DNA from: Ruminococcus sp.
GTDB taxonomy: Bacteria; Bacillota; Clostridia; Oscillospirales; Acutalibacteraceae
Assembly: GCA_022768065.1 (NCBI GenBank)
Contig: JALELS010000024.1
Span: 1-64,000, forward strand
DNA: 64,000 bases
Direction: 5' to 3'
Position numbers and translations under genes: made by a program. Under the pieces are notes generated by a model. That model did no database searches, had not been told where the DNA came from, and saw only the letters and a list, made by a program, of their open reading frames with translations. Below, piece by piece: positions 14,209 through 23,984 of this stretch (positions are counted from its first letter, which is position 1; each line of letters opens with the position of its first letter).

Positions 14209-15852
14209 ATGGAAAAATTCAAGCTCAATATAGAATACAAGGTTGGAAAATCTGTTTTCTCTACCAATCTTTTTGAAACGGAGCATTTCAAAATTTCTTA
14301 TAAAGCAACCAAAAGCCATATTACACTTAATATGACTTCATTTGTCCCGTTGGAAATTTTAAATCTTACCGCAAGCGTCCCTTATACATTCAAAGCCGAC
14401 AGCAGAGTTTTTGCTAACGGGTATCAGTCGTGGACCGAATGTCGGGAAATGTTTAAAGATGATAAACAGTCACACACATTCGGCCCCACAAGCTTTGCTT
14501 ACAGGCACTCGCTCCTCGGAGCCGCAGGTTCGTATACATTTGATGACAATGTCAGCCGTCGCGGCGTCTTTCAGGGCTTTTCTTATATATATGTAAGAAA
14601 CGGTGGAGAATACGACCTTTTTGCATCTCTTACAGAGAGAACCGGTTACACAATATTTACCGCCGATTTTAACAATAATATGATAACCGTGCAAAAGGAC
14701 CTTGAAGGAGTAACCGTTGACGGCGAATATGAAATTTTGAATTTTGCCGAGTACGTAGGAAACGAGAACTTTGTTTTCGATAAATGGTTTGACGAGCTTA
14801 ATATACCCAAACCTTCTGTAACCCCAAAAAACGGATACACCACATGGTATAACTATTACGGCAAAATCAACGAAAAAATCGTGTCCGACGATCTTGAGGC
14901 TTTATCAAAAGTCAAAGCAGATATCGACATATTCCAAATTGACGACGGATATCAATCGGCAACCGGCGACTGGCTTTCGATTGACAATAAAAAATTCCCG
15001 AGCGGAATGAAATCTGCTGCCGATAAAATACATTCAAAAGGAATGCTTGCGGGTCTTTGGTTGGCTCCTTTCGGTGTGCAATTCACATCTAAAACCGCCA
15101 CACAGCACCACGATTGGCTTATTCGCAGAAAGAACGGACACCCCGTGACATGCGGAGTAAACTGGGGGGGCTTTTATGCACTTGATATTGAAAATCCTGA
15201 AGTCAGAAACTATATTAAGAACTTTTTTGACGTTATACTGAATGATTGGGGTTTTGACTTAGTTAAGCTTGACTTTTTATATGCTGCCGCAATAATACCG
15301 AATCACGGCAAAAGCCGCGGTCAGCTTATGTGCGAGGCTATGGATTTTCTGCGCGAATGTGTCGGTGAAAAAATGATACTCGGTTGCGGCGTTCCCTTGA
15401 TGCCTGCGTTCGGCAAAGTGGATTATTGCCGTATCGGTGCGGATATGGGGCTTAGTTGGAAAGTTCCGTTCTTTGCAAACAGAGAATTTATTTCAACATA
15501 TCACACCCTCGGCAATTCAATATTCCGCCGACAGCTCGACGGCAGAGCATTTCTCAATGACCCTGACGTTTTCCTTTTGAGAGATGAAAACATCCATTGC
15601 ACGTTTGAACAGCGCAAGATAATAGCCACCGTCAACAAAGTTTTCGGCAGTGTTCTGTTCACGTCGGATAATGTCGGAAAATATAACGACGAGCAAATGT
15701 CTGTACTTCTCGACACATTTAGAAAGAGCAAAATTGATGTTAAAAGCGCCGAGTTTTTAAGCGAGAACAAACAAATAATGAAATTCGTGTACACACAGGA
15801 CGGTACCGAACACACATTTAAATTTAACATTGATAAAGGCACAATAGAATAG
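14209..15852 (+). CDS. Alpha-galactosidase, glycoside hydrolase family 36
   Basis: A 547-residue cytosolic enzyme of the melibiase-like GH36 group. It shows ANGYQSW (residues 69-75), the barrel strand FQIDDGYQ (242-249), LWLAPF, the nucleophile Asp355 in LVKLDFLY and the acid/base Asp412 in RIGADMG. The family hydrolyses alpha-1,6-galactosides such as melibiose and raffinose. The frame is open from 14029, but AAAGGAGGAAGCT directly precedes the ATG at 14209 and the promoter lies between, so that start is used. It is divergent from the mutase-mannosidase operon, and the shared intergenic region suggests joint control of glycan use. Confidence 0.92.
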   Translation: MEKFKLNIEYKVGKSVFSTNLFETEHFKISYKATKSHITLNMTSFVPLEILNLTASVPYTFKADSRVFANGYQSWTECREMFKDDKQSHTFGPTSFAYRHSLLGAAGSYTFDDNVSRRGVFQGFSYIYVRNGGEYDLFASLTERTGYTIFTADFNNNMITVQKDLEGVTVDGEYEILNFAEYVGNENFVFDKWFDELNIPKPSVTPKNGYTTWYNYYGKINEKIVSDDLEALSKVKADIDIFQIDDGYQSATGDWLSIDNKKFPSGMKSAADKIHSKGMLAGLWLAPFGVQFTSKTATQHHDWLIRRKNGHPVTCGVNWGGFYALDIENPEVRNYIKNFFDVILNDWGFDLVKLDFLYAAAIIPNHGKSRGQLMCEAMDFLRECVGEKMILGCGVPLMPAFGKVDYCRIGADMGLSWKVPFFANREFISTYHTLGNSIFRRQLDGRAFLNDPDVFLLRDENIHCTFEQRKIIATVNKVFGSVLFTSDNVGKYNDEQMSVLLDTFRKSKIDVKSAEFLSENKQIMKFVYTQDGTEHTFKFNIDKGTIE

Positions 15853-15863
15853 CATAAGAAAAG

Positions 15864-15894
15864 AATCCGCAGAGCCTTGGCTCTGCGGATTTTA
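15864..15894. terminator. Terminator after the GH36 gene
   Basis: AATCCGCAGAGCC (15864-15876) pairs with GGCTCTGCGGATT (15879-15891), 13 bp, followed by T. It separates convergent genes. Confidence 0.88.
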
Positions 15895-15912
15895 AGTAAA
15901 CATCGAAATTAT

Positions 15913-16458
15913 TTATATTTTCAAACTGTGGTATTTTTCTCCGTCAAGTGTTTTCCAAATAAACTCTTCATTTTCAAGAAGCATATATCCGTGGGCACTG
16001 TTTTCTTTCGGAATTGAAACCGAACCGGGATTCAGATAAAGATTATTTTCTCCGAATTCTTCCCATACGGGAATATGAGTGTGACCGTGGAGCAAAATAT
16101 CACCGCTGCAAAGCGGCGGAAGGTTATTCAAATTAAAATTATGCCCATGGGTCGCATAAATAAGCCTATCGCCTGCCGGTATTATACAGTAATCGGCAAG
16201 GATCGGGAAGTTGAGAACCATTTGGTCTACTTCGGTATCACAGTTACCGCGCACGCAAAAAAGCCTGTCTCTCATATCGTTAAGCATAGAAATAACCTTT
16301 TTCGGTGCATACTCTTCCGGTAAATCGTTTCTCGGTCCGTGATATAAAATATCGCCGAGCAAAAGAAGTCGGTCAGCTTTTTCGCGGTCAAACGCCTCTA
16401 ATAATTTGTTGCAATACATCGCCGAACCGTGTATGTCGGAGGCTATCATAAGTTTCAT
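15913..16458 (-). CDS. yfcE: YfcE-type phosphodiesterase
   Basis: A 181-residue metallophosphoesterase of the YfcE/MJ0936 group. Motifs are ASDIHG at the N-terminus, LLGDILYHGPRN, RGNCD, ATHGH and LLHGHTHIP, all with intact metal ligands. Homologues hydrolyse phosphodiesters in vitro; the cellular substrate is unclear. It is the last gene of the long run beginning at ruvC, 54 bases after the ClpE-like gene, with a hairpin in that gap. It is unrelated in detail to the larger phosphoesterase at 202-1368. Confidence 0.88.
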   Translation of the reverse strand: MKLMIASDIHGSAMYCNKLLEAFDREKADRLLLLGDILYHGPRNDLPEEYAPKKVISMLNDMRDRLFCVRGNCDTEVDQMVLNFPILADYCIIPAGDRLIYATHGHNFNLNNLPPLCSGDILLHGHTHIPVWEEFGENNLYLNPGSVSIPKENSAHGYMLLENEEFIWKTLDGEKYHSLKI

Positions 16459-16474
16459 TTTAACACATCCGTTT

Positions 16475-16508
16475 AAATAAGCGGCAGGCTGCTGCCTGCC
16501 ACTTATTT
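16475..16508. terminator. Hairpin between the clpE-like gene and yfcE
   Basis: AAATAAG plus GGCAGGC (16483-16489) pair with GCCTGCC (16494-16500) plus CTTATTT, with one mismatch. The minus-strand T run is short, so it may attenuate rather than stop transcription into yfcE. Confidence 0.55.
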
Positions 16509-16512
16509 TTTG

Positions 16513-18843
16513 TTATTTTGTTTCGAGAACTACCTCATCGCCGTCTGCGGACAAGTTAATTGCCTTTAACGGTTTATCATAATTGTCAACTAAATAATTT
16601 GATATTTTGTCTTCAACATTACGGCGGATAACATTCCTGAGGTCTCTTGCGCCTCTTACGGTTCCATCCATTTTTGAAACCAAAAGAGCCGGAATATCGT
16701 CACTGTAACCGAACGATATACTTTTTTCCTTGAGAGAGTCGGAAAGCTCCGAAAGCATCAGTTTCGCAATATCTTTATAGTTATCCACAGTCAACTCATT
16801 AAACACAACTATTTCGTCAACTCTGCCTATGAATTCGGGCCTTAAAAATTCCCTAAGCCCTTTAATTGCATTTTCTTTTTTAATATCTGACGGGGCTTTA
16901 GCGAAGCCGAGTGCACTTTCTCTTCTTTCACTGCCGGCATTGGAGGTCATAATAATAACGGTATTTGCAAAGCTGACGGTTCTTCCGTGAGCGTCATTGG
17001 TCTTTCCTTCGTCAAGGATTTGCAAAAGTATATTCATAACATCCGGATGAGCTTTTTCAATCTCATCAAACAGAATGATAGAATACGGCTTTCTTCTGAC
17101 CTTTTCGGTTAACTGACCTGCCTCGTCATATCCCACATATCCCGGAGGAGAACCGATAAGTCTTGATACGGAGTGCTTTTCCATAAACTCCGACATATCA
17201 AGTCTAATAAGAGTTTCGGGTGTATCAAACAACTCTTTTGAGAGCAACTTTACAAGTTCAGTTTTTCCGACGCCGGTGGGACCGACAAATATAAATGAAG
17301 CGGGTCTTCTCTGAACGGACAATTGTACCCTGTTGCGCTTTATGGCCGCAACCACAAGATCCACAGCTTCATCCTGACCGATGAGATGTGCTTTAAGTCT
17401 GTCCTCAAGCCCGGCAAGGCGCTTAATATCGCCCTCCATAACTTTGGTAACGGGAATACCTGTCCAAAGATTTATAACCTTTGCCAAATCTTCCTCTTTT
17501 ACATCGTTATGAGAAGCTTTTTCTTTTAATTCATCTTCTTTTCCGTCATAAGACAACAACTCGGTCTTGACAGTGGCCAAATCCTTGTAAACCTTGTCGC
17601 GTTCGGCATCCTCTGTGGTTGTTTCTGCCTTAAATGTAAGCTCTTCCTCTTCGCTCTTTAATTCATCGCGCTTTTTAAGGAATATTTCATAATCGCTTAT
17701 AGCCTTGTTTCTGAGGTTCGCACAAGTACAAGCTTCATCAAGCAAATCTATGGCCTTATCAGGCAAAAATCTGTCGGTAATGTATCTTTCTGACAAAGTA
17801 ACAGCACGATAGACCAAATCATCGGAGATTTTCACCTTATGATAGTCCTCGTAATATTTCTTTATTCCGAGGAGCATATCATACGTATCGTTAATTGACG
17901 GTTCTTCTACCTTAACGGGCTGGAAACGGCGTTCCAACGCTGCATCTTTTTCAATATTGTTACGGTACTCATTAAAGGTTGTTGCACCGATAACCTGTAT
18001 TTCGCCGCGTGAAAGAGCAGGCTTTAAAATATTGGCAGCATTCATTGTACCTTCGCTGTCGCCTGTTCCGACAAGGTTGTGAACTTCATCGATAAAGAGG
18101 ATGATATTACCCTCGTTTTTAACTTCCTCTATAAGTCCTTTAATACGACTCTCAAACTGACCGCGGAATTGAGTTCCGGCAACCAAAGCGGTAAGGTCTA
18201 AAAGATGGATTTCCTTATCGGCTATTTTTGCCGGAACATCGCCTGCGGCAATTTTCAGAGCGAGCCCTTCGGCAATAGCTGTCTTACCGACGCCGGGCTC
18301 ACCTATAAGGCAGGGATTGTTCTTTGTTCTGCGGCACAAAATTTGAATTGTTCTGTAAATTTCCTTATCCCTGCCGATAATTCTGTCAAGCTTACCCTCT
18401 CTTGCCCGTTCCGTAAGGTCAGTGCAATAAAGGTTCAAATATTTTCTTTTTTTGTTTTTTGTGCCTTTTTTCTTTTTGCCTTTGGTATTATCACCGCCGT
18501 CCGATGTATCTTCGGTCTCCGAACCGTCGGAACCGTCTTCGGTATCATCATTTTTTCCGGGGAACATCCCCTGTAAAAACGATAACGGCAAAGCACCGCC
18601 GGGTTGAAATCCCTCCATACCGTCGGGATTTTCCATCATCTGATTCATCTGCTCGGCAACATCATTCATCTCATCTTCCGAGATGCCCATTTGGTCCATT
18701 ATTTGCTTTACGGGGCCGATGTTCAGCTCCATAGCGCATTTAATACAAAGACCCTCGTTGGTGGTTTTGTCGCCGTCGATTTTTGAGATGAAGAATACAG
18801 CAGGATTTTTATGACATCTGCTGCACAACATGTTTTTGTTCAT
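16513..18843 (-). CDS. ClpE-like Clp/Hsp100 ATPase with N-terminal zinc finger
   Basis: A 776-residue AAA+ unfoldase. The N-terminus has CSRC (Cys7, Cys10) and CIKC (Cys33, Cys36), a zinc finger as in ClpE and McsA, instead of the ClpC/ClpB N-domain. An acidic stretch and a lysine-rich stretch link it to two ATPase domains with Walker A motifs GEPGVGKT and GPTGVGKT and Walker [10 protein letters not shown] and ILFDEIEKA. An LGF tripeptide in the second domain matches the ClpP-docking loop. It probably feeds misfolded proteins to ClpP under stress. No CtsR-like operator was seen upstream; it follows pgsA by 7 bases, so it is read from the long operon. Confidence 0.85.
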   Translation of the reverse strand: MNKNMLCSRCHKNPAVFFISKIDGDKTTNEGLCIKCAMELNIGPVKQIMDQMGISEDEMNDVAEQMNQMMENPDGMEGFQPGGALPLSFLQGMFPGKNDDTEDGSDGSETEDTSDGGDNTKGKKKKGTKNKKRKYLNLYCTDLTERAREGKLDRIIGRDKEIYRTIQILCRRTKNNPCLIGEPGVGKTAIAEGLALKIAAGDVPAKIADKEIHLLDLTALVAGTQFRGQFESRIKGLIEEVKNEGNIILFIDEVHNLVGTGDSEGTMNAANILKPALSRGEIQVIGATTFNEYRNNIEKDAALERRFQPVKVEEPSINDTYDMLLGIKKYYEDYHKVKISDDLVYRAVTLSERYITDRFLPDKAIDLLDEACTCANLRNKAISDYEIFLKKRDELKSEEEELTFKAETTTEDAERDKVYKDLATVKTELLSYDGKEDELKEKASHNDVKEEDLAKVINLWTGIPVTKVMEGDIKRLAGLEDRLKAHLIGQDEAVDLVVAAIKRNRVQLSVQRRPASFIFVGPTGVGKTELVKLLSKELFDTPETLIRLDMSEFMEKHSVSRLIGSPPGYVGYDEAGQLTEKVRRKPYSIILFDEIEKAHPDVMNILLQILDEGKTNDAHGRTVSFANTVIIMTSNAGSERRESALGFAKAPSDIKKENAIKGLREFLRPEFIGRVDEIVVFNELTVDNYKDIAKLMLSELSDSLKEKSISFGYSDDIPALLVSKMDGTVRGARDLRNVIRRNVEDKISNYLVDNYDKPLKAINLSADGDEVVLETK

Positions 18844-18850
18844 CTGATTG

Positions 18851-19492
18851 TTAATCCTCTTTCTTAGTTTGCTTTTTTAGTTTTCTCTCTTTAAACTGCT
18901 GCACAGTATTGGGAACATAGCTGAGAAGAGCGGCAAATGTCAAAAGAGCAGCAATTATTACAAGAACTATCATAACAGGATCGGGAAGTGTGAAATACGC
19001 CCTGAGAGCTCCGACCTCCGGACCGAATGCAATAACAAGAATCATAACGCCGTAAAACGCTGTTGTAGCGACCTTGCCCCACATTACCGCAGCACTCGGG
19101 CGAAGACCTATGCCTATCATAACCGCACCTACGAGCACCATAAGCAGTTCCTTGGCGATAAAGAAAAGGAATACCCATTTAAACCATTTCATAGTGGGAT
19201 TGGTCGATTTGTTAAACTCAAGGAAAAGCACAACGGCTATTGTCATCTGTGTAAGCTTATCTGCTACGGGGTCAAGTATTTTACCAAGCTCGCTGACCTG
19301 ATTAAAACGACGGGCTATTTTGCCGTCAAACAAATCGGTAAGGCCGGACACGGCGAGAACTATTACCGCCGCCAACACATGGTCATGATAAAACAACACT
19401 CCGAATATCGGAATTAAAATTATTCTGATAAGTGATAAAAGATTAGGAACTGTAAGGCAGCCCGTAAACAGTCTTTTTAGATTTTCTTTCAT
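18851..19492 (-). CDS. pgsA: CDP-diacylglycerol-glycerol-3-phosphate 3-phosphatidyltransferase
   Basis: A 213-residue membrane protein of the CDP-alcohol phosphatidyltransferase family. The signature D-G-x2-A-R-x8-G-x3-D-x3-D is present in LFDGKIARRFNQVSELGKI followed by LDPVADK. It makes phosphatidylglycerol phosphate, the first step to phosphatidylglycerol and cardiolipin. Several membrane helices are evident and the C-terminus is lysine-rich. Other CDP-alcohol transferases share the motif, but the length and the start NLLSLIRIILIPIF favour PgsA. Confidence 0.88.
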   Translation of the reverse strand: MKENLKRLFTGCLTVPNLLSLIRIILIPIFGVLFYHDHVLAAVIVLAVSGLTDLFDGKIARRFNQVSELGKILDPVADKLTQMTIAVVLFLEFNKSTNPTMKWFKWVFLFFIAKELLMVLVGAVMIGIGLRPSAAVMWGKVATTAFYGVMILVIAFGPEVGALRAYFTLPDPVMIVLVIIAALLTFAALLSYVPNTVQQFKERKLKKQTKKED

Positions 19493-19541
19493 AAGTTTAC
19501 CCCTTAAATAGTTATTTTAATATTTTGATTGGATTAATGTT

Positions 19542-20243
19542 TCACCCGATGGGCACAACACTGTGGTTCTGTATAAATGTAATAATAGCAGAATTATTTA
19601 CCGCTTCATAAAAAGAAGTGTTTTGTTTGCAGTTCGCGGATAAGAGCAGCAAAATAATGCTGATAAAATATACCGCGATAATCCCTTTAAGTATGCCGAA
19701 AACACCTCCCAAAACAGTATTTGCCGTCCCTATAAGGGGCAACTTGCATATTTTATTAAGCCATTTTGCCGCTACACTCAAAATCTGCGACAAAACTATG
19801 CTCAAAAGCAAAAACATAATAGGTGACAACACCGTTACGGCTATCGGCTTTGCAACATCGGCACTCAGTTTTTCCGCCGCGTCATTCCCCGAAAAATCAC
19901 CGTTTAAAATTTCGGAGGTAACAGAACTTTCCTCCGGGTCGGTTCTCAATATGTAGTTCTTAATAAATCCCGGTAAATTTTCGACCACGGCAAAAGCCTT
20001 AGTGCCGCCGTCTGCCGCGTCCGAATTTTCCGAAAGGGTAACTGTTATTTTTTCCGTAATATGCGGTCCTATAAAAGCATCATAAAAACCGTTTGCCGCG
20101 GGTTTACACAAATTTGCTGCCAAAATAACGGCAATTGCAAAAACCAGAACCTCCAAAAGTGTGACAAGAAAGCCTCTTTTTGCCGAAACAACAAGAAAAA
20201 TCAATATAACAATCAAAAGTGCTATATCTATATAAATTCCCAA
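19542..20243 (-). CDS. cvpA: CvpA family membrane protein
   Basis: A 233-residue protein with about four hydrophobic helices; the first reads IDIALLIVILIFLVV followed by SAKRGFL, typical of CvpA. The family is linked to colicin V production and envelope stress in other bacteria, with no settled biochemical role. The start is TTG with GGTGA just upstream. A possible -10 (TATAAT) in the 65-base gap before it could be an internal promoter, but no good -35 is seen. Confidence 0.75.
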   Translation of the reverse strand: MGIYIDIALLIVILIFLVVSAKRGFLVTLLEVLVFAIAVILAANLCKPAANGFYDAFIGPHITEKITVTLSENSDAADGGTKAFAVVENLPGFIKNYILRTDPEESSVTSEILNGDFSGNDAAEKLSADVAKPIAVTVLSPIMFLLLSIVLSQILSVAAKWLNKICKLPLIGTANTVLGGVFGILKGIIAVYFISIILLLLSANCKQNTSFYEAVNNSAIITFIQNHSVVPIG

Positions 20244-20308
20244 ATCATCACCGCCGTTATAAATATTATACTACCATACAAAAGCCTAAAAGACAAATTA
20301 ACAAAGTG

Positions 20309-21523
20309 TTAATTATCATTAGCGGCTGTTGTGGTTTCATCTTTGGAATTGCCATTTGTTTTATATGACGAAATCTTGGAGGTAGAATACACATAAGTAT
20401 CAGCACCGTCCGCGAAACAGCGTATACCGTCGCTGTCAACCGAATGTCTGCTGACTTCGGCACTCTTCATATCATAACAAATCAATTCGGAATCGGTCAG
20501 TACACTTACATGCTGATTATCGCTCGAAACCGATTTAACGGCGATTGTTATATCGACAGTAAACAATTTATCGCCGTTTCTGTTATACACATTTAAAATT
20601 TTAGCGGAAGAACTGCCGTATTTTGAAAGCACAGCCGCCACAACATTATTATCGGAAACAGATATACGCGAAAGCGAATTCAAAGAAAGGTCTTCATCCT
20701 GCTTATCCGTTTTATTTTTAATGACGGAAAAAACATTTTCACCCGTTATAAGAAGTGTATCTCCCCTTAAGAAATTCACTCCCGATACTATATCCGAGCC
20801 GAAATCGAATTCACTTACAGCCTCTTCATATGAAAAATCAAAAATAAGCACTCTCGAATAAAGTTCGCCGTTCTCAGCACCTACAACGGATACTGCGGCA
20901 AGCTTACCGTTATCGGAAATATCAATTGCAACTATATTTTCTTTTGCACATTTCCAGCTGAAAATCACTTTTTGGTTTTTATTGTAAACCGTTAAATCCG
21001 ATTGTGAATTTGTACCGCGCGTAGCAACTGCCGAAGTGCCGTTTTTGCCTATCGCCGCCGACATTATTTTCTTTTCCGTTGTTCCCTCATACAGAGTTTT
21101 TGTCCTAGACATTATTTTAAACGAATTGCCGCCTATATCAGCAAGCAACACCCTGCCGGAATTCTCATAGCACACGGGAGCCGAATATGTATGCTGAATT
21201 TCACTTACCTTACGGGCGGTGGAATCAAGCACGACAGTTGATGAGTCGTTTATAAGGATGAGGTCCGAGCCTATTGCCTTAACATCTTTCACCTGCAAGC
21301 TGTCAAACGAATACGGATATCCGTCTCCGCGTTTTGTTCCGGAAACCACAGACGATATATAATCACCTACGGAAGAAAATGTAATATTACCGAACTTATC
21401 AGCCACGATAAACAGCAAAATCAGTATCACCAATACGGTCGATAACGATTTTATCAATTTAATTATACGGTCCTGCCCCTTAGTCTTTTTCCTTGCAGGC
21501 GCTTTTCTCTCGCCGTCTTTCAT
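20309..21523 (-). CDS. DUF5711-type membrane-anchored beta-propeller-like protein
   Basis: A 404-residue protein. A basic N-terminus (KAPARKKTKGQ) is followed by one membrane helix (LSTVLVILILLFIVA), then about 350 residues of short repeated beta-strand segments that would lie outside the membrane. This plan fits the DUF5711 family of Clostridia, whose function is unknown. It lies 14 bases after truA and upstream of cvpA. No catalytic motif is visible. Confidence 0.65.
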   Translation of the reverse strand: MKDGERKAPARKKTKGQDRIIKLIKSLSTVLVILILLFIVADKFGNITFSSVGDYISSVVSGTKRGDGYPYSFDSLQVKDVKAIGSDLILINDSSTVVLDSTARKVSEIQHTYSAPVCYENSGRVLLADIGGNSFKIMSRTKTLYEGTTEKKIMSAAIGKNGTSAVATRGTNSQSDLTVYNKNQKVIFSWKCAKENIVAIDISDNGKLAAVSVVGAENGELYSRVLIFDFSYEEAVSEFDFGSDIVSGVNFLRGDTLLITGENVFSVIKNKTDKQDEDLSLNSLSRISVSDNNVVAAVLSKYGSSSAKILNVYNRNGDKLFTVDITIAVKSVSSDNQHVSVLTDSELICYDMKSAEVSRHSVDSDGIRCFADGADTYVYSTSKISSYKTNGNSKDETTTAANDN

Positions 21524-21537
21524 AACACACCTCGTGT

Positions 21538-22275
21538 TCAGTCGTAATTTACACGATTAAGATAGAGACCGTCCGGTGCCGCCGTAGCACCGGCAAGATT
21601 TCTGTCTTTGCTTTCTATTATTTGCGGAATACTGCCCTGTTCTATCTTTCCGCGATTTATGTCCAAAAGAGTCCCGACCATTATTCGCACCATATTATAG
21701 AGGAAACCGTCGGCCTCAAAAGTAAACTCAACAATTTCGTTGTTTCTTATTACAGAAGCATTTTTTAAAGTACGTACTTTGCTTTCCACACTGCTACCAG
21801 CGGCACAAAATGCTGAAAAATCATGCATACCGACAAAGCTTTGCGCTTCGCCGTTCAGCAAATCCGCATCAATATGATACGGATAATACAGCGCACGCTT
21901 AAATAAAAACGGATTTCTGTAATCGCTGTTTAAAATTATGTATTTGTATTCTTTTGACGTGCAGTCATACCTTGCATGAAAAGAATACGGTACTTCGCCG
22001 CAGTTCTTAACGGCTATACTCGGCGGAAGTAATGCATTCAGCGCTTTTTTCAGCTTTTCGGGAGGAATATCCGATTCCGTTCTCATATTGCAGCAAAACA
22101 TATTTGCATGAACACCGCTGTCGGTTCTGCTGCAACCTACAATATTCTCTCTTTTGCCGAGTATTTTTTCAATTGTATCCTGCAATGTCTGCTGAACCGT
22201 AACGGCATTATCCTGTACCTGCCAACCGTGGTAGTCGGTTCCGTCAAACATTAATGTAATTAAAATATTTCTCAT
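21538..22275 (-). CDS. truA: tRNA pseudouridine(38-40) synthase
   Basis: A 245-residue TruA. It converts uridines 38-40 in the anticodon stem to pseudouridine. The catalytic aspartate is in GCSRTDSGVHA, and MFDGTDYHGWQ near the N-terminus is typical. The frame opens 5 codons earlier at 22290, where AAGGA touches the ATG; family alignment favours the ATG at 22275. It stands directly downstream of the ECF module genes, a common clostridial order. Confidence 0.95.
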   Translation of the reverse strand: MRNILITLMFDGTDYHGWQVQDNAVTVQQTLQDTIEKILGKRENIVGCSRTDSGVHANMFCCNMRTESDIPPEKLKKALNALLPPSIAVKNCGEVPYSFHARYDCTSKEYKYIILNSDYRNPFLFKRALYYPYHIDADLLNGEAQSFVGMHDFSAFCAAGSSVESKVRTLKNASVIRNNEIVEFTFEADGFLYNMVRIMVGTLLDINRGKIEQGSIPQIIESKDRNLAGATAAPDGLYLNRVNYD

Positions 22276-22305
22276 TTCAGAAAAAAACATTCCTTTCGGA
22301 ATTAA

Positions 22306-23121
22306 TCAGATAACGGCAGGAAGTAGCTTGTTTGAAACTATAATTCCGGCAGTAAGCAAAACAATAACGGCTATTGCAACATAATCTCTGCCGGCAAGAC
22401 GCATAACTTTGAGTCTTGTTCTGCCCTCTCCGCCTCTGTAACAGCGACATTCCATCGCAAACGCCAGCTCATATGCCCTTCTGAATGAATTTATAAACAA
22501 AGGTATAAATACGGGAACAAGAGCTTTTCCGCGCTTGATAATTCCGCCGCTTTCTATATCGGCTCCCCTCGCCTTTTGCGCGGACATTATCTTATCTACT
22601 TCATCTATAAGAGTGGGTATGAATCTTAACGCTATTGTCATCATCATAGCGATTGAATGAACGTTTATTTTAATAACCTTGAGCGGCGAAAACAGACGCT
22701 CCATAGCGTCGGTAAGCATCGTAGGCGAGGTTGTATAAGTAAGCATAGAACTTGCTATAACAAGGCATATGATTCGCACCGTGGTAAAGAGTGCCATATA
22801 AAGTCCGCCGGTATATAACGAGAATTTACCGATTGTAAAAAGCACAGTGCCGTCTTTATTATAGAAAATCTGTAAAAGCGACGTAATCGCGATAATAATA
22901 AATATCGGTTTTACGCTTTTCCAAATCAGCTTCGGCGAAATCTTTGATAAAAGAATTACCGCTATCAATGCAACTACAATAGATGCAAGCGAAACAAAAT
23001 TTTTGCACAGAAAAACAATAATAATATATACGAAAGTCAAAACAAACTTTATTCTGGGATCAAGCTTATGAATAACCGAGTTTCCCGGAAAAAACTGCCC
23101 TATTGTTATATCTTTAATCAC
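22306..23121 (-). CDS. ecfT: ECF transporter membrane subunit EcfT
   Basis: A 271-residue membrane protein with about five helices. The cytoplasmic coupling segment contains ARGADIES, one of the A-R-G motifs that contact the ATPases. With EcfA1 and EcfA2 it forms the shared energising module for vitamin and metal uptake; substrate-binding S components are not in this window. It overlaps ecfA2 by 4 bases. Confidence 0.95.
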   Translation of the reverse strand: MIKDITIGQFFPGNSVIHKLDPRIKFVLTFVYIIIVFLCKNFVSLASIVVALIAVILLSKISPKLIWKSVKPIFIIIAITSLLQIFYNKDGTVLFTIGKFSLYTGGLYMALFTTVRIICLVIASSMLTYTTSPTMLTDAMERLFSPLKVIKINVHSIAMMMTIALRFIPTLIDEVDKIMSAQKARGADIESGGIIKRGKALVPVFIPLFINSFRRAYELAFAMECRCYRGGEGRTRLKVMRLAGRDYVAIAVIVLLTAGIIVSNKLLPAVI

Positions 23122-23984
23122 GATAAAACACCCTCCTCTCTCAAGAGGCGCAAAAGCTCAGCCTCGGCGCTTTCGATGGTGTATATATCTGTACGGACGT
23201 CAATTCCGCTATGTTTTAAATTTAAAAATATCTGTGTAAGCTGCGGAACATTAAGTCCTATTTCCGCAAGGCGCTCCACTTTGGAAAATACTTCGTTTAC
23301 CGTGCCGAACATCTCAACCTTGGCTTTGTTCATAACAAGCACCTTATCGGCACTTTTCGCAACATCCTCCATACTGTGTGAAACAATAATAACCGTACTT
23401 CCGGTAGTCTTACGGTAGCTTGAAATCATATCGGCAATCATATCACGGCCACGCGGATCAAGCCCTGCCGACGGCTCGTCAAGAATCAAAATTTCAGGTT
23501 CCATAGCCATAACACCGGCTATTGCCACACGTCTTTTTTCGCCGCCCGACAAATCAAAAGGAGACTTACTGAGCATATCGGGCTTTAAGCCGACAAATTC
23601 GGCAGCCTTTTTCACATGGCTGTCAACATCTTCCTCAGATAAGCCCATATTTTTAGGACCGAAAGAAATATCCTTATATACGGTACTCTCGAACAATTGG
23701 TATTCCGGATACTGAAAGCAAAGCCCGACTTTAAATCTTGCCTGTCTGCGCGTCACTTTGGATTCGTTAATATTTTTACCGTCAAGTAAAACTTCGCCCG
23801 AAGTCGGTGTTAAAAGTCCGTTTAAATGCTGAACCAACGTGCTTTTACCCGAACCCGTATGTCCTATTATGCCGACAAACTCGCCTTTTTCGATTGATAT
23901 ATTTACATTGTCTATTGCGGTTACACGAAACGGCGTTCCGTCGGAATAAACATATGAAAGGTTTTTTGTTTCAAGAATGGGCAT
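23118..23984 (-). CDS. ecfA2: ECF transporter ATPase EcfA2
   Basis: A 288-residue ABC ATPase. Walker A GHTGSGKST, Q-loop QYPEYQLF, signature LSGGEKRRVAIAG and Walker B ILILDEPSAGLD are intact. It pairs with EcfA1 to power the ECF module. It overlaps its neighbours at both ends, which indicates tight translational coupling. Confidence 0.95.
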   Translation of the reverse strand: MPILETKNLSYVYSDGTPFRVTAIDNVNISIEKGEFVGIIGHTGSGKSTLVQHLNGLLTPTSGEVLLDGKNINESKVTRRQARFKVGLCFQYPEYQLFESTVYKDISFGPKNMGLSEEDVDSHVKKAAEFVGLKPDMLSKSPFDLSGGEKRRVAIAGVMAMEPEILILDEPSAGLDPRGRDMIADMISSYRKTTGSTVIIVSHSMEDVAKSADKVLVMNKAKVEMFGTVNEVFSKVERLAEIGLNVPQLTQIFLNLKHSGIDVRTDIYTIESAEAELLRLLREEGVLS

